A DNA stretch of 64,000 bases from Sthenelais limicola (Eukaryota; Annelida; Polychaeta; Phyllodocida; Sigalionidae). Made by a program: the position numbers and the translations under genes. This document shows, one piece after another, positions 35,301 through 47,300 of the stretch. Within the stretch, counting starts at the first letter, position 1; every line of letters starts with the position of its first letter. Under the pieces are notes generated by a model, which ran no database searches, was not told the origin of the DNA, and saw only the letters and a program-made list of their open reading frames with translations. The stretch lies in assembly GCA_942159475.1 (NCBI GenBank), contig OW804098.1:9836406-9900405 (forward strand), in the 5' to 3' direction.

Positions 35301-38300
35301 CCCCCCTTTCTAGGGTTATAGCCTCTCCCAACTAGTTGGAGGGAGAGCTAGGTTGAGGGGGGAGGGTGGGCAAGGCAACAATGGTGGGGTGGGGGTCTGT
35401 GGCTCAGGATTGCTTTAATTACAAGGTTTAATTACAGTGAGGGTTGGTGTAGGGGTATAGTGTTGGTGTATAACATCAAGTGGTTAATTGTAGTGACAGC
35501 CCAGCAGGTGGTATTGTTGGTCAGCAAGGGGATTAATTTCTAGGTATCTTCTAGGAGGACAAAGGGAGTATAGGGGGTGTCAGGTTTTAGTGTTAGTTTT
35601 AGGCTGTTATGTTAAGGGTAATTTTGCACTTAAGGGATCTGGAGGTGGGCTGATTTGAGGGTCGTTTTACTGGGTTTTTAGAGGAAATTGTACCTGTACC
35701 CATAAATATAGATTCCCCTTTTGTGTGGTAGAGTGACTGTGTGGGAGCGTGGGTCCAGTAATTGGTTTAATTGGATTAATGTATTTCGACCCCTGGCGTG
35801 CCCCCCCTCTACCTGGTACATAGCTTAATAAAATATAAAATATTTCTACAATCGTCTATACCTTTTTGTTCAGACTATATCGTCTGAACACACTTATCTA
35901 CTCTCTACCTTCGATTACATATGCGTGCGGTATTCTATTCTATGGTGCTATCTCAATGTCTTATATCAACTATGTTTTTAACCTTCCAGTGTCTAAAACA
36001 ATGTCTTTTTAGATTCGTTCGTTGCCGACAATGTCTTTCGGTTCGTGACTCACTGGTGGTATTTCTTCTCTTTCTTAATCGCTCGATTATCCCCCCTTCC
36101 GTCGGGGACTTTGTCTTGTAATCAATTTTCTAGGAAGGCAGCCACCACCGTGTTGCGCTCGTGAACGCAACACCACTGCATGCCTTCCTATCTTCATACC
36201 CGATAGACCGGTGACCGGTGTCTATCTCCACTCGTGAGCGGCGTCATGTCTGACTCTCCTTTTCCTGCTAACTAGAGTGGCTGGGGACCCGGGATCACAT
36301 CCGCTTGGGTCTTGGCGTAGTCCGTTCTTATCGTTCTGATGTGTTTAAACCCTTGGTTTATCAAAACCATATAGCCCCATGGCTGCTTGCCGGTATGGGC
36401 CGAGGAGAGGGTCTGCTGTTGCTCCTATCTGTTCGCTTTCTGCCCTGTGGCTGCCAGCGAGGGCGGCGATGGAGTGCCTGGATGCCTTGACGAACGGTGG
36501 GGCTGATCCGTACATCTCCGTGGTGTGCATGAAGGTAGGGTAGCTGTGTGCCCTATTGAGGGTTGGTGTGCTAACTTCTCTCTTACGTTTCATGCCTCTA
36601 GATCTATAGCAAGTTAGCATTTTTGGCACTGACAGGCATCCTGTAGTTTTGCTCTTGTTTTTACCCCTGGTACACACCACTGTGATTGTGCATACTATGC
36701 CTACCGTAATAAAGATGGAGGTTAATATTAGAACTATTTGGTGTTTCTGGAAAAATCTATGTGTCGGCTCGACGTGGGGTTCTGGTGCCTGTATTAGGGG
36801 AACTTGGGCACGTTTGACCAGTTGTAACTGCTTGGCCAATGGCGTGTTTCTTATTATAGGGGTTGTGATGTTCAAACTTGGCAGCCGGACAGGTTGAGGA
36901 TTCGGCAGACGTAGTTCATCGCGGGCTTCATAGAGGCCACGGATCCTCCAATCCTTATACTCCAGTGAGCATCCGCTCTGAACCACCATCCGTCTTGGTG
37001 CTGCCACCTCGTGAGTAATAGGATGTTGACTGGGACAACGCTGTACCACTTTGATCGGGGTGTATGGTACAATCACTACAATGGAGAGATAATCTGCGTC
37101 CCTATACAACTGACAGGTCTGATTCTTTTGTTGTTTAACTTCTGCTTTGCAGTGGACGGGGTCCTGTGCCATCAATAACTCACTTTCGCAAGTTGCTTGA
37201 GTGTACTCTACCGTGGCAGTACAGACACGGGGCCCCTTCCCTGTACACTGTTCAGGTACAAAGGTGGCTTTGGATAAACTGTCTAGGGCTATTTCTGTAT
37301 GTCCTATTATGGTACGAAGGTACCCATTCTGGAGAGGGATGGCAAAATACCTGAGTTTATAATGTAAATACTGTGTTTGGGCGAGTCCGGGTATTATCAC
37401 TTGGTAGATTAATTCCTCGTCTCTATCTACCATCATTTTGGTGTGACAATGCTGATAATGCCACCTGAGGGGGGCGTGGTCGTGCCCTCTTTCTCTAATC
37501 TTTTGTAGTATCTGTTGTAGATAGGCGGGGGGTAGAATTTCATCAGTCAGTTGTCCGCGTTCTAGTTGCAGGCGCTGTCTATGAAAGGTTTCAGTTAGAC
37601 GATGATATTTTAAGATAGCTTGGTCAATGGTATATATTAGATTGTCTACTTGTCTACGTATGTGCAGCCTATGTATCCTCCTGCCATCTTCTGACAAGTG
37701 GGTCATTATATTTGATACTTGTTCCTGTAAGTTTGTTGTGATAGCCTGTAAATCACCTATATCTAGCCTATTCTCCTGTATGTACAGTCGTGTTTCATTA
37801 ATGACTGAAATCATTTCAGTTTGGTGGTGTCCTAGAGCCAACACACTCGTTTGTGTGTCCATCACTGCGCTGGCCAACTCCTGCACTTGGGTTTCCGTAG
37901 CCGTGCCGAACAAGAGATGGGATAACATACCAATGAAGTTGAATGGGCTGCGTCGTCCCCTGTTCGGTTTGGTGTTGTAAGTAGTAGAGAAGTCATAGGC
38001 GATGTATTCCAGACGTTCTAACCACTGTTGTGCGTCGTCGTCGCCCAACGCTTGCGTTTTGGTTAAATCTAATATCTTCTCTCTCATTTCTTGTATCCAT
38101 ATCTCTATCTTGGGCGGTTCTGGCGGATGTAGTAGAATAATGGTAGTCCAGATACCGCTCAATGCTCTCATTTCTCCCAGTTTGTATACCAGTACTCCTT
38201 CTTCGGAGAATAGATCTTTTGAGTGGCCACTGGTGATTAGTATGATGACCACCAAGCCAAGAATGCCGCAACTTCCTCTACACATTTCTTCTTTTGTAGG

Positions 38301-41300
38301 CGTACAAGGTCTTCAGGAGGGGGAACTAGAGCGTTTCGTTTCTGGCCCTGTGGAAAACGTTCTCTCTTAGAAGGAGGTTCGTCCACGTCTACCTCTGATC
38401 CTGTGTGTACTTCAGATGTGGACGGTTGAGGAAGGTCTCGCTGGACCCTTCTTCTAGTAGTGACTCCTACGGTGTCAGGTAGGCCGGACCACGGGGGTAG
38501 GCGGCTGTGGTGTCGCTTGCGATTGTGAGTGACTGGGTTTGGTTGCTGCTGGGGTCCTGATGGGTCATTAGGTGGGTCAGGGTCCTCGCCTGGGTCTGCA
38601 ATATCTTCTTCCTCGTCGGTGATGTCTCCTGGGTCAGGCTCAGCATCCGGTGCGAGTTCTGGTTGTCCTACAGCAACGTCTGGTTCTGGAAAAATAGGCA
38701 TTACCCCTTGCTCAATAACCTCACGCCTTTGTCTTTCTAGTTTACTTTGTTTTGGGCGGGTGTTTCTATTCCTGATTGAGTCCCATTCTATGTCGGGTGA
38801 TACTAACTTTACCCTTTCTCTATGTATGTGTTTAACCTGTTGGTCCTGTCCCACTACTGTAATTACTTTATCCCTGATTCGTGTGACAGTATAGCCATGA
38901 TCCCATTCTGGGTCTAGAGGGGCGGAGTTATGGTGTAATAAAACTACTGAATCCCCTATGTTTAACACCCCAGCATTTGCTCGCTCTTGTAAACGAGCAT
39001 AGTTGTATTCCCGACTTGTTTCAGTGTTAATTGCTGCCGCTCTGAATGCATCTGTTAGCTGCAGTATTCTTGTACCCAGTACATCTTCTCCCGCTCCTTC
39101 AGGTATTGGAAATAGTTTAGTGAGGGGGTTCTTGGGTTTGCGGCCATATAACAGAAAGAAGGGAGAGTACCCTGAAACTGATGAGGTAGAGATACGATGG
39201 GCCCAGAGAGTGGGGCCAAGGTGATCCTCCCATTCTTGGGGTCTTGCGTTTACAAATTTTCGCAAAATTGATTTAAAAGTACGGTGGAACCGTTCGATTT
39301 TACCGTTGCTTTGCGGTCTACAGGGCGAGGAGTGGCGCACTTCTACTCCTACTCCCCGCAAGTACCCTTCTACTACCCTGTTTTTGAACTCTTTTCCCTG
39401 ATCAGTAATTATGATTTCAGGGGCACCGTAACGTGGCATGTACTCGTGTGCTAGAAAATTAACTACAGCTTCTGCTGTCTTATTGGCTAGTGGTTTGACT
39501 TCTACCCAGCCCGTGCAATGGTCTATTACCGTAAGGATGAATTTATGGCCACATCTGGAGGTAGGAAAAGGTCCACACATATCCATCCCTAGAATCTGGT
39601 TAGGGTATTGGGCAATGGGCATGGGCGTGGGGGGTGTGTGATCACGGCGTGTCTTATTGACTGCACATCGGGCGCATTGTGATATTATTGAAAATACATC
39701 CCGCCTCATTTTTGGCCATTTGTAGGCTTCTTTGAGTCTATCTAGGGTCTTTTGTAGACCTTGGTGGCCTACTTCTGTGTGGGCTCTCCTAATTACCCTG
39801 CCCCGTGCTGAAGTGGGTAAGACTAAACGTGGGTATTCAGGTTTTCCCGGGGGTGGTATTAAGGTGTAGAGGAGGCCTTCATACAATATGTATCCATCCT
39901 CTTCTTCTTGACCCAATAGATATTCGGGCATGGTTTGTTGCTCAGCCTTAATTTGGTTTTCTTCTAATTGGTCAAAATCCCATGGGATGTTATTTATTTC
40001 TTCTATGGCCCCCATTTCTATTTCTTCCCCTATGTAGAGATCAGCACCATCAGTGTTTCTAATACCCGGTTTGAGTCTAGATAGCATGTCCGCGCGTACA
40101 TTATTACTACCTTTCCTGTATTCGATTGGTGCTCCATACTCTGCTAGTAATACTGCCCACCTTTGTATACGCGTGTTCTTAATTTCTGAGAGGAAAAGGC
40201 TCTTTAGGGGTCGGTGATCAGAAAAGATAGTGAAGTCTGCGCCATACAAGTAGGGGCGTAGTTTCTTCAGGGCATGTATTATAGCGAAGGCTTCTTTCTC
40301 AATAGTGGACCAGCGTAGGGAAGCTCCTGACAGCTGTTTGCTAACATATTGAATTGGTCTTTCTATTCCTTCTGAATCCCTTTGACATAATATTGCCCCC
40401 ACCGAGAAATCGGAGGCATCTGTATACAGCTGGTAGGATTTCCCTACTTGTGGGTAAGCCATAATACGATCTGAGACCAGCGCCTCTTTGAGGGTGACCC
40501 ATGCTAGTTGCTCCTCCCCTCCCCATTTGAAATGTGCATATTTCTTGGTTAGTTGAACTAAGGGGTAAGAAATCTTTGCATAGTCTGGGATGCACTGACG
40601 ATAATAGCCAGTCATTCCTAGGAACGAGCGTACTGCTGTTACTGATTCAGGTGGGGACATATTTTGTATGGCTGTTGTCTTCTCAGGGTCCGAGCTAATC
40701 CCTTTCCCTGATACGACATACCCTAGTAATTTGACCTCTGTCTGTTGGAATGAACATTTGCTGCCTTTGACAGTTAAGTTATTGGCCTGAAGTGTTTCAA
40801 ACACGAGCCTCAAGTGTTGTTCATGCTCCTTGACATTTTCAGAATATACTACAATGTCATCCAAGAAAATGAATACAAATTTACCTATATACTCCGCAAA
40901 GACCTTATTCATCATGCGCTGAAATACCGCTGGGGCGTTACATAGGCCAAACGGCATGCGTCTGAATTGGAATAATCCGCGGTGACAGACAAAAGCTGTC
41001 TTTTCTCGACTGGCTTCATCTACTTCTACTTGCCAGTAACCAGACTTGAGATCTAAGGTACTGAATATTTTTGCCCCGCCCAGTCCATCAAAAATATCTT
41101 GAATGTGGGGTAGTGGGTGGGCATCTTTCTTGGTGACTGTATTTACTTTTCTAAAATCTACGCAAAAACGCGTGTCGCCGCTTTTCTTAGGCACCAAATG
41201 CACTGGGCTGGCCCAAGGCGATGCGCTCGTCTCAATGATGCCTTCTTCTAACATCTTATCTACTTCTTGGTCGATCAAGAGACGTTTTGTGAGTGGGACC

Positions 41301-44300
41301 CTATAAGGCTGTTGTCTGATAGGTAGGTTGTCACCTGTGTCTATTTCTAGGGATACTACATGGGTGGCTGGTAAGGCTGTACTGCCTGTACCAAAGACTG
41401 TAGGGAATTCTGCCTGCCAAAATTCTGAGACGGCTACTGCCTCTGCTATGGTCCTATCTTCTCGCCCCCCTTCTGCTGCTGAGTAGGCCCTCCCCTCTAA
41501 GGTGACTGACCTGTCCCGGAAGTTAACAATGCCTTGTAATATTTCTAAGACGTCTGCCCCTATTAGAGCATCATGGTGGAGCGTGTCTACTACATAAACG
41601 GGGAATGCCCTCCCACCCATATCCACCATGCTCTGTCCCAATGTGGGTATTTCATGTCCACTTAGAGATCTTAGATATTCTCCCTTAGTGGTAATAGGGG
41701 CCCTATGTCTTTCTTTACAAAACATTCGCCATATATCGCTTCTAAACATAGACCTGCTTGCGCCGGAGTCGACCAGTGTTTTTCTACCTTTCCCTGCTAC
41801 ATCAATATAGATACACAGTCGTCGATCCGGCGACTTTATTCCCCCTGAGCATTATTGGTAGGGTTCCTGATTGCTGCGATTACTGCAGCTTGGATCTGAG
41901 CATAACGGGTGGGGCATTCCCTGGCGAAGTGGCCTTCTTGGCCGCACTCGTAACATTTATTGGGTCCCCTGAACCGTTTGTTATTACTCCCCCCCTTTGG
42001 TTGTTGGTCTCTGGCTTTATCTCTCCCATTGCTTTCTGTCATAGCCCTCCCTCCCTCTTGGCTATTTGTACCTTGGGCAGCTGCCATCGGCAGCATGTTT
42101 GGATTTTGGTAATACGGTAAGTACATTTGAGGCGTATAGTGAGGGTTACATGCGCAAGGATTGGGGCTGGGTCTGCTCTGGCAAGCGTTTGGTTTAGTTT
42201 CTTTTGGTTTTTTAATCTGAGCTACTTCTTCTTTTAACTCCCTGAGCATTTGCTCCAATTTATCAAATGCATATGGTTTTTGAGAAATGTTGTTTATTGC
42301 TCCTATTTCCATAGGCTCCTCTCTACGAGTGCTTCTGGTAGGAATTGCGGCTAACGCCGAAGTATGAGCTGCAGCACTGGCCGCATTAATTGCCTCGATC
42401 AATGTCGCCGGCCTAGTGGAGAAAACATCCCTACGGACATCTGTATCCCTTAACCCCGTAGTAAAAATGCGTACAAGCTGTTCTTGTACCATTTCATTCT
42501 CCATTTGTTCCTCCCCATAGGCTCTTTGGGCTGCTAATAAAAATCGGCGGCCATACCCTTTTGCATCGTCATAGCTAAGTTGTACTATCGTTGATAGTTG
42601 AGCCCGCAACTGCTGCTCTTCCTCCTCATTCATGAAGAGTCTAATGATTTCCCCCTTTACATTCAGCCAGGTCCTGTGTGGCTGCTGTCTGTTAGCTAAA
42701 AAGTTGGCAATACACCGTGCTAAAGCTCCTTGTGCTAGGCACCCTACTAGTTCAATTATCAAACAGTCCCCCGCATTGCAGTAACGATTTGCGCGGTCTA
42801 ACCCATCCAACCACTCCCTTAAGGCACCCTTATCTGATCCGTCGTTAGTCCCAATTGTATTGCCATGGCGTTCAAGCCTCCTCCTAATTTCTTTCACCTC
42901 AGCTACATTAGCTAGGCGCTCATCAGGTTGAGCTGGAAGAGGTACGCCTCCCCCCTGTTCTTGCTGAGGTAGGGGTGCGGCATTGTTGACATCGGCTATG
43001 ATATTTTGTGCGTTATCCATTATGATTAACAATAATGTAAGAAGGTAAAATGAGTTATCCCTGCAATGCTACCCTGCTCTAACCATGAGTATGTTATTGA
43101 ATTTAGATAAAGCTCAGCATCTAAGTGTATTGCACCTTTGTGCGACTAGCTGCATCTAACCAACATGTAAGATAGGTATGTGCGAAAAGCGCACGCTTGC
43201 CAGAGTTGAGACCCGCATTCCCGAGTAATGCCTATACTTACCAACCGGAGCGGCTGTGTGTGTTCTTGTAGGAGTCCAGGTTCTGTTAGAATTCCTGTCG
43301 GAAATTCTTTATGTTCCTAATTCGTGGTCGCCATTATAGAGTTGTGAAGCTATTTCAATATAGAAGTTCGGACTCAAGAAGACAAGGCGTGGTGGTGGTT
43401 TAGAAGTGAAGTTTTACTGGTCACAGGGTTACATATATACCCCCCGGGGCATTCTCCCGCTGGGGGGGGGGAGGGTAGTACAGCATACCCTGCTGGCCTA
43501 CATCATGGTTACATAACATGGTTTTATTACATCACACTTATATTCCATAACTATCATTCATATTAATCTCATTTGAATATGCAGTACAACCTTATTCCCA
43601 TTTCCTAGAACTAGACATTTATTAATTCATAAACAGTCAATGTTACCTCCCCCCCTTTCTAGGGTTATAGCCTCTCCCAACTAGTTGGAGGGAGAGCTAG
43701 GTTGAGGGGGGAGGGTGGGCAAGGCAACAATGGTGGGGTGGGGGTCTGTGGCTCAGGATTGCTTTAATTACAAGGTTTAATTACAGTGAGGGTTGGTGTA
43801 GGGGTATAGTGTTGGTGTATAACATCAAGTGGTTAATTGTAGTGACAGCCCAGCAGGTGGTATTGTTGGTCAGCAAGGGGATTAATTTCTAGGTATCTTC
43901 TAGGAGGACAAAGGGAGTATAGGGGGTGTCAGGTTTTAGTGTTAGTTTTAGGCTGTTATGTTAAGGGTAATTTTGCACTTAAGGGATCTGGAGGTGGGCT
44001 GATTTGAGGGTCGTTTTACTGGGTTTTTAGAGGAAATTGTACCTGTACCCATAAATATAGATTCCCCTTTTGTGTGGTAGAGTGACTGTGTGGGAGCGTG
44101 GGTCCAGTAATTGGTTTAATTGGATTAATGTATTTCGACCCCTGGCGTGCCCCCCCTCTACCTGGTACATAGCTTAATAAAATATAAAATATTTCTACAG
44201 TATATTAGTAATATGACTTTCGATAACACAATTTACCATTGACCTGGTACATTATTATTATTGTTGTAAAACTGTCTCCTGTAAACACCGATGCATAAGA

Positions 44301-47300
44301 ATTTGAATTTGTAACCAGATGTTTGATTTGATTCTATAACTCATCGTTGACCGATATCGCTATGTGTTATTTAAAAACATATAAACTATGTTGAATAGTA
44401 TATTTAACTGTTTATCAGACTATGTATCTGATATTTGCTATTGTAACTCACTATTGACTGAATATGTTATTTGATACTTATGTTTATAAAACAAGCTGAA
44501 TGATGAACACTTAACTGACTATCAGATTCTATTCTATTAAATTTAATTTAACATTTAAGACATTTCCAACGTCGAAAGAATTAAAACCGTAATTACCTAT
44601 ATATAATTTGCTGTGTGCCACTTTCGTCCCCGACGAAAGTGGAATTGTTCGCAGCCATTCAACTCTGTAAGGACTTCAAGCTGGCAAACCTCCCAATGTC
44701 GGAGAAGTGCCCCCTTATCGTGACCACGGTCAATAATAAATGTTTTACAATACAATACAATATTATTCCATAACTGCAATCGATACATTGTTATTGAAAA
44801 TACTATATGAAACAATGCCTCTTTACTCATATCAAAATTTCACTAATTGTTTAGTTATAAACTTTGGACATGAATAATTGACAATTGAAATAATAATATT
44901 TCAGACTCAAAAACAGACAGTTAGAAAGTTATAACAAACATAAAGCTCAAACAAAATAATTAAATAATTGACAGTTATAAATAGACTTTAATTTTGAAAT
45001 TTCTGGCTGGCATTTTTATATGTACACCACATCCCTAATTGTTGGTCTATAGGTTTCTATATGTTTCTCATTGCCAACTATACCTGTTTTATAAGTATTA
45101 AGATCATATAAGTATTTTAATTACAAATTTACAAGTAATTACCAGCTTAAAAGTTATAGTCTCTAAACATGTATTGTTTAAGAGTTGCTCGATTTATGAG
45201 CAAAACATGGTCTACTGATGACGTCTTTTAGGGAGAAACAAGTGTGTGTACTAAATAATAAGTAGGGAAATTGGCTCTGAAACAATTCTGGGGTAACATA
45301 CTCAGCTTACCAGGAAATATGATCTTCATTTAAACATAGTGTAGTGTCTGCTATTCTTACGTAAGGGCCCCTACGTAAGGGCCCCCTACTCATTAGTCAG
45401 CCCCTGGAGGAGACTCTGTACTTTACATAGGATATTGAAATAGTTGCTTCGCTCTTCCCATGAAGACCACACATGCCTCAGTGTTCCTTCCTTACTCCTT
45501 AACATATTCGAAAGCAATAACGACACAGTCCTTCCAGTCCTCTCTAGCTTATCTGTTTATTATTAAATACGTATTGTGGAAAGCACCCGGACAACTACTA
45601 GGAATCCACCTCACATTGCAGTGGGTGGAAGGTATATTTTTCTGACCGAAGCTTTAGTTAAGTATAAATTAGTTTATCCAGAAGCTAATTTATCCTTTAG
45701 TCACAACCTTCTCCACAACAATAAATTATAGATTGGCAAATAAAGGTTGTTAAATTATTCTTTATTAATTGATTTTGATCTTGATTTTGATCAATTCCTA
45801 TAATAAAGTTGTGAAGGAAATGGTTACACTGAGGTCCGATTAGAGTAGCTAGCTCAGGGACCAAGAGCGGCATCAAATCATACCCTATATAGTTTCAAGA
45901 GAAATATGGAAAAAGTACTTTAGTTTATCCATTTCAATATAAACAATAGTAGTAGTATCAACGTTTTTTTGTTAGAACCAGATTTGATGTACAGTCCAAA
46001 ATCCAGTTGCCAAGATCTAAGATCCTTTTCCTTATGAACTCAGTATTAAGATTGGTAAATCTCCAGTAAAGAAGGCTGAAATCTACTCTTAATATCTTTG
46101 GGACTGAGGGCATTATTTGACAATGACCACTAAAGACTGATGCTGCAGTTTTGTTTTCATTACTACAGCACATCTGATGATCTGTAAATCATTTCACCCC
46201 ACCGGTCCATGACCATACATATTTACAAGTAATGCACAATGTTGTCCTGCCTAAATGACATGTAGACCTATATTTAAGTGTTTCCCTGTAAGTACTATTT
46301 ACATTTCTGTCTGTGTACCTTGACAACCCAATAGTATATCAAAAGGAATGTTAGCAAGTTACACGTTTCTTATTGCAGGTCGCAGGGCAGACACTATAGT
46401 GTGTCCTGTTGGTGAAACTCATGTCTTCAAGTGGGGATGGGACTATTGGAAATTGAGAAAAAGCCATACCTGTCTCAAGGGTAAGTTAAAGCGAGTTGTT
46501 ATTACTCTGACTCTGAAATTGGAATCCGATGCAAAACAGCAGCCTACTTTGGAAATGTGTAGCAACATGGTCATTGGATTATGAAGGAAAAGACCATGGG
46601 ACTGTGTCAATATCTGGAAATTCCAGGTGTCTATTCTTACATAGGCACCGTCAAGCTTTTCATAAATTCCAGGTTGGCTAGTCCAACAAAATATACTAAA
46701 TAGTGATTACATTTCCAAATGAGATAAGATATTGAAAGGCAAATGCCTAAATAGATTTAATATGTTGGCTTTCAGAGACATTAGCAATACCGCCTGTACC
46801 CATTACAGTATCCACCTGCGAGTGTGAGGACTGCTTTTTACAGTGTAGAGAAGATTGCACTGCATATAGATACTATCCATTCAAGAGACGTGGCTTATTG
46901 CGAATTGGTAAAGTATCCTCTGAACTCAAATTAATATTTCTACCAAATTCTGTCCATGTATGATTAGTTCAAGCAATATACTTGGAGCTAAAGTTGGTCT
47001 GCCAACACAATGACACTCTTCTATTTGTATGATATTCTAGATGATGTGTAGTTAGTGTCCATGCGTGTATTTCCACCATTATATTTTGTTTATGCGAAAA
47101 CATTTGAATGACCAAATATTGTGGAACTTATAATTATTGCTTTAAATTAATGATTAAAATGGAAATATGCTTAATAGTTCTTTATTCTGGTTAGGATAAT
47201 TTTCATGAACAAGGAATCTATATAAAATTTGATCCACAGGATACCTACTATCATGTAGTATATATTTAAAATGCAATGAGTCGGCATACCCAACTGCTCA

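Larger units (their letters stand above)
34987..44199 (-). mobile_element. Ty3/gypsy-type element with env, young insertion
   Basis: A full-length LTR retrotransposon on the minus strand, 9213 bp. Two LTRs (864 and 865 bp) differ, by my reading, only in the length of one G run. GTAT flanks both ends (34983-34986 and 44200-44203). It sits in the LINE 3' UTR. The order gag, protease/pol, env matches env-carrying gypsy elements (errantivirus-like). gag, pol and env are all open, so it may be recently or currently active. No later insertion is seen in it. Confidence 0.92.
28400..44761 (+). mobile_element. Three-ORF non-LTR retrotransposon (LINE) with NADAR and SGNH-like domains
   Basis: A sense-strand LINE in gene B intron 1: ORF1 (28447-30303), a separate SGNH-like ORF (30414-31079), then ORF2 from 31378 with endonuclease and reverse transcriptase. 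The 3' UTR resumes at 44204 after the gypsy insertion and ends in a short (ACAAT)3 tail at 44747-44761. The only coding break I see is one MITE in ORF2, so the insertion is fairly young. The APE-type endonuclease and FADD-type reverse transcriptase fit the CR1/Jockey assemblage. The 5' end is not resolved, and no target duplication was found. Confidence 0.8.

Noticed and set aside
36345..43032. Gag, Pol or Env as a domesticated host gene
   Set aside because: They lie between near-identical LTRs with a target duplication and primer site, so they belong to a young element.
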